This document shows, one piece after another, positions 1 through 4,577 of a stretch of 9,851 nt of DNA. The DNA is from an uncultured Selenomonadales bacterium (GTDB lineage Bacteria; Bacillota; Negativicutes; Selenomonadales; Selenomonadaceae). Below the pieces are notes generated by a model. The model saw nothing but the letters and a program-made list of their open reading frames with translations, was not told where the DNA came from and ran no database searches. A program made the translations under genes and the position numbers. The stretch's first letter is position 1. Each line of letters begins with the position of its first letter. The stretch covers positions 1 through 9,851 of the forward strand of contig CALGGV010000168.1 in the NCBI GenBank assembly GCA_937915725.1, in the 5' to 3' direction.

Positions 1-243
1 GCAAAAGTTAGACGCCTTAAAATTGATTTTTTGCATTTGCCAAAATAAAATTTTTTCTAAAGTATGTTTAAAAATTTAAGATTAGAAGGACACCTGCCGC
101 ACTTTGTTTTTGAAAAAAGAAAAGCCGACTTGTTAAGTCTTAAAACTTAAACAACTCTAAGACAAATGCAAATATCGCAAAAATGGGCAAAAATTCCAAC
201 GCGAAGGCACTTTCAAAAGTTTTTATGAGTTTTTATATTAACA
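1..243 (+). repeat. Long intergenic repeat, copy 1 (complete unit)
   Basis: This is a non-coding unit of about 243 bp whose beginning recurs directly at 244. Bases 1-112 match 244-355 almost throughout; the first 55 or so bases are identical, and the differences lie mostly in 56-105. Bases 115-229 match 540-656, most closely at 155-179 (shared block ACAACTCTAAGACAAATGCA) and 197-229. The unit may begin before the window. A TTTGCATTTG near 34 and a CAAATGCAAA near 163 are inverted repeats of each other, so the unit could fold on itself. A second imperfect inverted pair lies at 130-138 and 145-154. No open frame of useful length and no transposase is present. Its middle part also recurs in inverted orientation near 7577-7680. 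Function is unknown. Confidence 0.85.
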
Positions 244-355
244 GCAAAAGTTAGACGCCTTAAAATTGATTTTTTGCATTTGCCAAAATAAAATTTTTCC
301 TAGAGTAAGTTTACAAATGAAAGATTAGAAGGACGCCCGCCGCACTTCGTTTTTG
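244..355 (+). repeat. Long intergenic repeat, copy 2, left part
   Basis: This segment is directly homologous to 1-112 at a constant offset of 243 bases. The match ends exactly after the GTTTTTG at 349-355. In copy 1, and in the inverted copy at 7577-7680, this same point is followed by GAAAAAAGAAA, whereas here unrelated sequence begins. The repeat is therefore interrupted at 355/356. Confidence 0.85.
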
Positions 356-539
356 CTTGTGACTTTAAATTGCGGTAACGTGAGAAAACGCGGCTGGAAT
401 TTTAAATTACTAAAATGTTAGACGCGAAAAACGCAGGCGGGCGCGGCACTTTTTCTTTGGTACTTGCGCGGCTGCGCAGCTGGCGTGCTCTTTAGTACTT
501 TTTTTGCTGTAGAAAAAAGAAAGTACATTTAAAAATTAT
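356..539. other. 184-base insert splitting repeat copy 2
   Basis: Comparison with copy 1 shows that 356-539 has no counterpart there: repeat homology stops at 355 and resumes at 540. The insert is visibly richer in G and C than its surroundings, especially 421-490, and contains the 10-base palindrome GCTGCGCAGC at 471-480. It also holds two near-direct copies of CTTTRGTACTT (near 456 and 490), the second forming the left arm of a hairpin. It encodes no long frame. It could be a small non-autonomous insertion or a segment lost from the other copies; I cannot tell which. Confidence 0.6.
495..526. repeat. Inverted repeat (hairpin) at the end of the insert
   Basis: Bases 495-505 (GTACTTTTTTT) pair with 516-526, giving 11 base pairs with one G-U wobble and a 10-base loop. 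No T run follows on the plus strand, so this does not look like an ordinary intrinsic terminator. It sits at the right edge of the insert that splits repeat copy 2 and may be its end structure. Confidence 0.5.
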
Positions 540-660
540 AAAAGAAAAGCTAACTTGTTAATTTTTAAAATTTGTACACAACTCTAAGACAAATGCAAAT
601 ATCGCCAAAACAGTTTAAAATTTCAACGAGAAGGCACTTTCAAAAGTTTTTATGAGAAAT
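540..660 (+). repeat. Long intergenic repeat, copy 2, right part
   Basis: Bases 540-656 match 115-229 of copy 1. Shared blocks include ACAACTCTAAGACAAATGCA (577-596) and AAGGCACTTTCAAAAGTTTT (631-650). The match is poorer between 555 and 575 and between 607 and 622, so the copy has drifted. It resumes the unit that was broken off at 355. Confidence 0.8.
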
Positions 661-690
661 TAAAAGTTAAACGCCTTAATTTTGATTTTA
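661..690 (+). repeat. Long intergenic repeat, start of a degenerate third copy
   Basis: Bases 663-690 resemble the first 31 bases of the unit (AAAGTTARACGCCTTAA followed by TTGATTTT), with a few differences. Homology fades after about 692. This fits a tandem array whose third copy is cut short. The remaining gap, 691-846, holds a short direct repeat (TATTCCCTA at 745 and 759) and a promoter candidate, and nothing else I can name. Confidence 0.6.
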
Positions 691-774
691 GCGTTCATCG
701 ATAATCATTAAGAATTAACAAAAAAAATTTTTCCCGCTAATCCATATTCCCTACTTCCTATTCCCTAAAATTAG

Positions 775-804
775 GCAGGAAATATTTTAATCTTTGTGGA
801 AATA
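775..804 (+). promoter_or_regulatory. Candidate sigma-H-like promoter for the zinc-ribbon/divIC/tilS/ftsH operon
   Basis: GCAGGAAAT at 775-783 fits the Bacillus subtilis sigma-H -35 consensus RNAGGAWWW. After 12 bases, GTGGAAATA at 796-804 fits the -10 consensus RNNGAATWW with one mismatch. It lies about 40 bases before the first gene. No good sigma-A hexamer pair stands out in the same gap. The consensus is established knowledge; its use here is inferred. Confidence 0.3.
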
Positions 805-846
805 ACCAACAAGAATTAAAAGGTTTATTTCGGTTAGGTGGTATGA

Positions 847-1317
847 ATGGATTTAGTAAAACTTGATAAAAATTCCAATAAAAAATTAATTTGTCCCAAG
901 TGTAAGGGCGAATTGCGCAGAGCTGAAGGCGGCGCAGTTAAAATTGTTAATGGCAAAGTCGATATGGACGCAACCTTGCCGCGCCAAATTTGCGATAATT
1001 GCGGCGTTTTTTACCGTGAACTTTTAAATTCCGGCTATTATAATGTTTTTGAATTGCCGGAAGAAGAAAGGCAAAAGAAACACCGCGTAATTTCAACCGG
1101 CGATATTCCGCCCCAAAAACTTAAACGCGAGGCGGACGGAAAATGCCCCTGTCCGCGTTGCGGCGACAGAATGGATTTTGTTGAGGCTGGTCCCGTTCAA
1201 ATTGTCAACGGCAAGCCCGATTTTTCAAACACAATGGATCATTTCAAATGCCCTTACTGTAAATCTGTTTTCAGAAAAATTGTCGGTACAGACTTTTTCC
1301 AGTGGTCTGAAAAATAA
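847..1317 (+). CDS. Tandem double zinc-ribbon protein of unknown function
   Basis: The 156-residue protein is built from two copies of one module. Copy 1 has C16-x2-C19 and C49-x2-C52; copy 2 has C102-x2-C105 and C135-x2-C138. In both, 29 residues separate the Cys pairs, and both carry the shared core KIVNGK / QIVNGK followed by Asp, so this is an internal duplication. Four Cys per module suggests one structural zinc each. There is no signal peptide or membrane segment, so it is probably cytoplasmic. The start at 847 is preceded by AGGTGG at 836-841; the ATG at 843 is in another frame and stops after seven codons. It is the first gene of the operon, 15 bases before divIC, where Bacillus carries sporulation genes. 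A nucleic-acid or protein-binding role is a guess from zinc ribbons in general; I do not recognise the family. Confidence 0.85.
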   Translation: MDLVKLDKNSNKKLICPKCKGELRRAEGGAVKIVNGKVDMDATLPRQICDNCGVFYRELLNSGYYNVFELPEEERQKKHRVISTGDIPPQKLKREADGKCPCPRCGDRMDFVEAGPVQIVNGKPDFSNTMDHFKCPYCKSVFRKIVGTDFFQWSEK

Positions 1318-1332
1318 TTTGGAGGGCAAATT

Positions 1333-1608
1333 ATGAAAAAACGTAAAGGCTTTAATTGGTTTGCGTTAATAATGTTTGTCGTCATTGCCTATTTCGCCAC
1401 AGTTTTATTTTCGCAACAGTTGCACTTATCACACGTTGCCGAAAATCAAAGAATCGCCGATAAAAGGCTTGCGGCGGCTCAAGCAGAAAACGATAAACTG
1501 CGCAAACAATACGAAGAACTTCAAAATCTGGACAATATTGAAAGATTAGCGCGTGAAGATTTGGGCTTAGCCAGAGACGGCGAAATGCCCTATCAACCCG
1601 CACGCTGA
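1333..1608 (+). CDS. divIC: DivIC/FtsL-type septum formation initiator
   Basis: This is a 91-residue bitopic membrane protein with a basic N-terminus (KKRK), one membrane segment at about residues 9-26, and an outer-surface coiled coil at about 33-66 rich in Ala, Glu, Lys and Leu. It ends in the family tail NIERLAREDLGLARDGE. DivIC works with FtsL and DivIB (FtsQ) to scaffold and activate septal wall synthesis in the divisome. Length and layout fit the family. GGAGGG at 1321-1326 sits 6 bases before the ATG. Its place directly before an S1-domain gene and tilS matches the Bacillus divIC-yabR-(spoIIE)-tilS order, which supports DivIC rather than another small coiled-coil protein. FtsL has the same architecture, so the symbol relies partly on context. 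Confidence 0.85.
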   Translation: MKKRKGFNWFALIMFVVIAYFATVLFSQQLHLSHVAENQRIADKRLAAAQAENDKLRKQYEELQNLDNIERLAREDLGLARDGEMPYQPAR

Positions 1609-1640
1609 TTATATAAAAAAATTTAGGAGGATTTTTTATT

Positions 1641-2081
1641 TTGGCTATTGAGTTAGGTAGCGTAGTTGAAGGAAAAGTTACGCGCATTATGAATTTCGGG
1701 GCTTTTGTCGAACTCGAAGAAAAAAAAGTCGGTCTCATTCATATTTCTGAAGTTGCAGATGAATATGTTAATTCTGTCAGCGATTTTTTGAATGAAGGCG
1801 ATACAGTTCAAGCAAAAGTTATCAGCATTGACAACAATGGTAAAATTGCCTTGTCAATCAAAAAATTGAAACAGCAGCAGAAACAAGAGGCAGAAAAACA
1901 ATTTCGCACTCCGAAAGGCAAACCGACAGGGCGCGGCGAATTCAAAAATAATCGTCAAACTTCCGCATCTTTTGAGGATAAATTATCAAAATTCTTGAAA
2001 GACAGCGACGAAAGACTTACAGACTTAAAAAGAAAGACGGACTCAAAGCGCGGCGGGCGCGGTTCGAGACGTTCGGACTAA
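1641..2081 (+). CDS. yabR: S1-domain RNA-binding protein (YabR-like)
   Basis: Residues 4-75 form one S1 OB-fold domain, with the typical GSVVEGKVTRIMNFGAFVEL opening and the GLIHISE and NGKIALSIKK segments. The rest, 76-146, is a hydrophilic, strongly basic and probably disordered tail with a short amphipathic patch (about 111-132) and an Arg/Gly-rich end. Proteins of this kind bind RNA and are often ribosome-associated; YabR of Bacillus is adjacent to divIC in the same order. The start is TTG at 1641 with AGGAGG at 1625-1630. No ATG in frame would keep the first S1 strand, so the TTG is well supported. It lies 32 bases after divIC and 35 before tilS, with no spoIIE between. The exact molecular target is unknown. 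Confidence 0.85.
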   Translation: MAIELGSVVEGKVTRIMNFGAFVELEEKKVGLIHISEVADEYVNSVSDFLNEGDTVQAKVISIDNNGKIALSIKKLKQQQKQEAEKQFRTPKGKPTGRGEFKNNRQTSASFEDKLSKFLKDSDERLTDLKRKTDSKRGGRGSRRSD

Positions 2082-2084
2082 TTG

Positions 2085-2118
2085 CCCCTTGCACTTGCTT
2101 TCGCAGGGGGTGCTTTTT
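2085..2118 (+). promoter_or_regulatory. Hairpin covering the tilS ribosome-binding site, followed by five T
   Basis: CCCCTTGC at 2085-2092 pairs with GCAGGGGG at 2103-2110, giving eight pairs with one wobble and a 10-base loop. The right arm contains AGGGGG (2105-2110), the only Shine-Dalgarno-like site before the TTG start of tilS. TTTTT follows at 2114-2118 and runs into the start codon. The structure could hide the ribosome site, act as a weak terminator, or both. What is seen is the pairing; the regulatory role is inferred. Confidence 0.5.
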
Positions 2119-3103
2119 GTTGATAAACAAATTTATTGAACTTTGTACAATCGAAAAAATTTTTCCCGTTCAAAAAATAATCGTGGCAGTTTCCGGCGGC
2201 GCAGATTCTTTAGCCCTTGCAGATTTATTAAATCGTTCACGCCAAAAATTTAAACTTGAAATTTGTATTGCACATTATGAACACGGCTTGCGCGGACAAG
2301 ATTCAATCAACGACGCAATTTTTGTTGAAAATTTTGCTAAGTCTCTGGGAATAAAATTTTTCTGCGAAAGTGGCAACGTTCAAAATTTTGCAGACGAAAA
2401 TAAAATTTCAGTTGAAACGGCGGCGCGGATTTTACGCTACGAATTTTTAGCAAAAGTTAGAAAAAATTTAAATTTTGAGGCAATAGTTTTGGCACACCAC
2501 GCCAACGATCAAGCCGAAACTGTTTTACTTCGATTGTTGCGCGGCTCCACTTCAACCGGACTTTCTGCAATGCAATTTTTGACAAATTCGCCTTACGGGC
2601 TTTTAATTCGCCCGCTCTTGCGTTTCAAAAAATCTGAACTTGAAAAATATTGCATTGGGCGCGGAATTGTTCCCAGAATTGACGCCACAAATTTTGAAAC
2701 TGTTGCAACGCGCAATAAAATTCGCCTTGAACTTTTGCCTGCACTTGAAAAATTTAATCCGGCGATTGTCGATACTCTTTGCAGATTCGCCGAAACTTCA
2801 GCTGTTGAAACTGATTTTATAAATTCGCAAGTTGAAAAAATTTTCCCTAGCGTTGTAAAAAATGGTAAAATCCTGCGCGAGGAATTTTTAAAAGTTCATA
2901 CGGCTTTACAGCGGGAAATTATTAAAAAATTTATAGCCGAAAATACCGGCGGCGTTAAAGATTTTGGATTTGTGCATTTTGAGGCAGTAAGAAAAGTTTT
3001 GACGAATAATCTTGACGGCGTGGAATTGCCAAAAAATTTTCGTGCAAAATTAAAACGCGGTAAACTTTCAATCTTAAAAAATTGGAGGTTACAAAATGAT
3101 TAG
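2117..3103 (+). CDS. tilS: tRNA(Ile)-lysidine synthase, short form
   Basis: TilS uses ATP to attach lysine to C34 of the CAU-anticodon tRNA(Ile), so that it reads AUA and is charged with isoleucine; it is normally essential and cytosolic. The N-type ATP pyrophosphatase loop SGGADS is at residues 26-31. The second family motif, HHANDQAET, is at 127-135 and is followed by LLRLLRGS. IRPLL..KKSELEKYC and the TRNKIRLELLP segment complete the catalytic part. At 328 residues it is much shorter than the E. coli (432) and Bacillus (472) enzymes and closer to Aquifex TilS (about 311), so the far C-terminal tRNA-binding domain seems to be missing. The start is TTG at 2117 or the next TTG at 2120, 6-9 bases after AGGGGG. 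The stop overlaps the next gene by 8 bases, implying coupled translation. Confidence 0.9.
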   Translation: MLINKFIELCTIEKIFPVQKIIVAVSGGADSLALADLLNRSRQKFKLEICIAHYEHGLRGQDSINDAIFVENFAKSLGIKFFCESGNVQNFADENKISVETAARILRYEFLAKVRKNLNFEAIVLAHHANDQAETVLLRLLRGSTSTGLSAMQFLTNSPYGLLIRPLLRFKKSELEKYCIGRGIVPRIDATNFETVATRNKIRLELLPALEKFNPAIVDTLCRFAETSAVETDFINSQVEKIFPSVVKNGKILREEFLKVHTALQREIIKKFIAENTGGVKDFGFVHFEAVRKVLTNNLDGVELPKNFRAKLKRGKLSILKNWRLQND

Positions 3104-3395
3104 ACACATTTTTATAGCAACTTTTAAATCAAATATTTCTGAAGAAATTAAGGCGGAGGCTCTCAATACTTTTAAAAATTTTTCAAAAGATATTCCGCAA
3201 GTTGTCAACGCAAAATCCGGCTTAAGCACGGGCTGGATTGGCGCGGCTAATCAAGTTGTGCTGACTGTTGATTTTGATTCAAAGGCTGATTTTGATATTT
3301 ATATGAAACACCCAAAACATTTGGAACTTATCGACAAGGCGCAAAAAATTTATTTTGAATCGACAAGTTTTACTGTCGCGCAGTTTGAATTTTAA
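3096..3395 (+). CDS. Dabb-domain (stress-responsive A/B barrel) protein
   Basis: The 99-residue protein begins with the Dabb signature pattern (MIRHIFIATFKSN), has a helix at about 17-31, and continues with strands ending in VVLTVDFDSKADFDIYMKHPKHLELI, where the Phe-x-x-Tyr and His-Pro-x-His residues are typical. Dabb proteins (Pfam PF07876) are small dimeric ferredoxin-like barrels; plant members respond to stress and a few act as cyclases, but most bacterial ones have no known substrate. GGAGG at 3084-3088 lies inside the end of tilS, and the ATG at 3096 overlaps the tilS stop by 8 bases. Bacillus has no gene at this place between tilS and hpt. The substrate cannot be inferred from context. 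Confidence 0.8.
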   Translation: MIRHIFIATFKSNISEEIKAEALNTFKNFSKDIPQVVNAKSGLSTGWIGAANQVVLTVDFDSKADFDIYMKHPKHLELIDKAQKIYFESTSFTVAQFEF

Positions 3396-3426
3396 TTTTG
3401 AAATATAAATGAAGGGACTGGTTAAA

Positions 3427-3981
3427 TTGAAAACCAAAGAAGATTTTATTGAGAAAGTACTTTACAGCGAAGAAGAAATTGCAGAGCGCGTCAAGGAAAT
3501 TAGCGCAAAAGTCAGCGAAGACTACAAAAATATTAAAAAGCCGCTCTTGACAGTTGGAATTTTGAACGGCGCGGTTATTTTTTATACTGATTTAGTGCGT
3601 CGCCTTTCAATTCCCGTGCATTTCGATTTTATGATTGCCTCAAGCTACGACGCAAATACTCAATCCAGCGGCAAAGTTAATATTCTCAAAAATCTTGACA
3701 ACGACCCAAAAGGCAGAGATATTTTGTTGGTTGAAGATATTATTGACAGCGGCACGACAATGAATTATCTTGTTAATTATTTCAAGGAAAAAGGCGCGGC
3801 TAGCGTCAAAGTTTGCACGTTGTTAGATAAACCTTCGCGCCGCAAAGTTGAAGTTAAAATTGATTATGTTGGCTTTGAAGTTCCGGATGAATTTATTGTC
3901 GGTTACGGCTTAGATTTTGCGCAGCATTACCGCCAACTTCCTTATCTTGGAATTTTAAAGCGCAGTGTTTATTCTAAATGA
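3427..3981 (+). CDS. hpt: Hypoxanthine (guanine) phosphoribosyltransferase
   Basis: Hpt converts hypoxanthine or guanine plus PRPP to IMP or GMP in purine salvage. The PRPP-binding motif LLVEDIIDSGTT is at residues 100-111, with the two acidic residues E103 and D104. The purine-site segment YVGFEVPDEFIVGYGLDF and the C-terminal YRQLPYLGIL tail are both present, so the gene is complete at 184 residues. I chose TTG at 3427 because GAAGGGA at 3411-3417 gives a well-spaced ribosome site and the protein then begins MKTKEDF, as short Hpt proteins do. The in-frame ATG at 3409 has no ribosome site and would add six residues. It follows the Dabb gene by 31 bases. In Bacillus hpt also lies between tilS and ftsH, which supports the assignment. 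Confidence 0.93.
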   Translation: MKTKEDFIEKVLYSEEEIAERVKEISAKVSEDYKNIKKPLLTVGILNGAVIFYTDLVRRLSIPVHFDFMIASSYDANTQSSGKVNILKNLDNDPKGRDILLVEDIIDSGTTMNYLVNYFKEKGAASVKVCTLLDKPSRRKVEVKIDYVGFEVPDEFIVGYGLDFAQHYRQLPYLGILKRSVYSK

Positions 3982-3991
3982 GGGATTTTAA

Positions 3992-4552
3992 ATGCTAAAG
4001 AAAATTTTTTCTATTGCATTAATGTTGGTAACAATTTTATTTTTTGCCAAAAGTTCAGCATTGGCAGCGGAAAATTTTGAAGTAATGAATGTGGCAATAA
4101 TAATGGAGCCGCCGCTTGAAAGTTTTGAAAAACCGGAAAAAGTTTCTGAATCCATTCAACAAACTTTAAGCAAAATTTTTAAGAATGCTCCGAATTATAA
4201 CGTTTTGTCAATCGACGAAACGGCAGGCTATATTCAAGTTTACCGCGAAGATAATGAACTTGACGCAGAAACTTTTCTTAAAAAGGCTGACATTGATAAA
4301 ATTTGTAAACACTTAAACAGCGATTTTGCTATTTACCTGCGAATAACCGGAAATGAGCCAAAAACTTTAAGCGAAAGTATTCTTAGACAACCGACAAAAG
4401 TTATAATTGATTTTCGTATTTGGGCGAATAGCAAACAGGATTTTACCTACACAACGCGCATAACAAAAACAGATGATAGTTTTGAAAGAAGTTTAACTAA
4501 GGGCTTGCAGGAAGTCGAAAAAGACGCCGGTAAAGTCCGCGCCGCTATGTAA
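3992..4552 (+). CDS. Small exported protein of unknown function
   Basis: The protein has 186 residues and a clear Sec signal peptide: KK at 3-4, a hydrophobic core at 5-19, and a probable cut after ALA at residue 25. No Cys follows, so it is not a lipoprotein. The mature part has alternating strands and helices: VMNVAIIMEPPLE, a helix with SESIQQTLSKIF, then YNVLSIDETAGYIQVYRE, and later SDFAIYLRITGN and KVIIDFRIWANS. This pattern loosely recalls the CsgG/TolB N-terminal fold found in periplasmic proteins that act on outer membranes, but I see no decisive motif. GAGGGA at 3980-3985 overlaps the hpt stop and is 6 bases from the ATG. Lying between hpt and ftsH, it probably works in the envelope. 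I do not recognise the family. Confidence 0.75.
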   Translation: MLKKIFSIALMLVTILFFAKSSALAAENFEVMNVAIIMEPPLESFEKPEKVSESIQQTLSKIFKNAPNYNVLSIDETAGYIQVYREDNELDAETFLKKADIDKICKHLNSDFAIYLRITGNEPKTLSESILRQPTKVIIDFRIWANSKQDFTYTTRITKTDDSFERSLTKGLQEVEKDAGKVRAAM

Positions 4553-4577
4553 GGTTAAAAGGCAAAGGAGCGTTTGA

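Noticed and set aside
321..355. Possible coding remnant in the repeat (frame reading KIRRTPAAL)
   Set aside because: Copies 1 and 2 differ largely at third codon positions here, but the frame is very short, stops at once in copy 1 and is not kept in the inverted copy, so I do not call a pseudogene.
1..690. Possible CRISPR array, because of repeated blocks
   Set aside because: The repeated unit is about 243 bp, copies are few and diverged, and there are no short regular repeats with unique spacers of similar length.
1382..1738. Minus-strand open frame opposite divIC and yabR
   Set aside because: It lies antisense across two well-supported genes, spans their ribosome site, and its product looks like no protein family.
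4073..4552. Firm assignment of the exported protein to the CsgG/TolB-N family
   Set aside because: Only the general strand-helix pattern is similar; no diagnostic motif is visible without a profile search.
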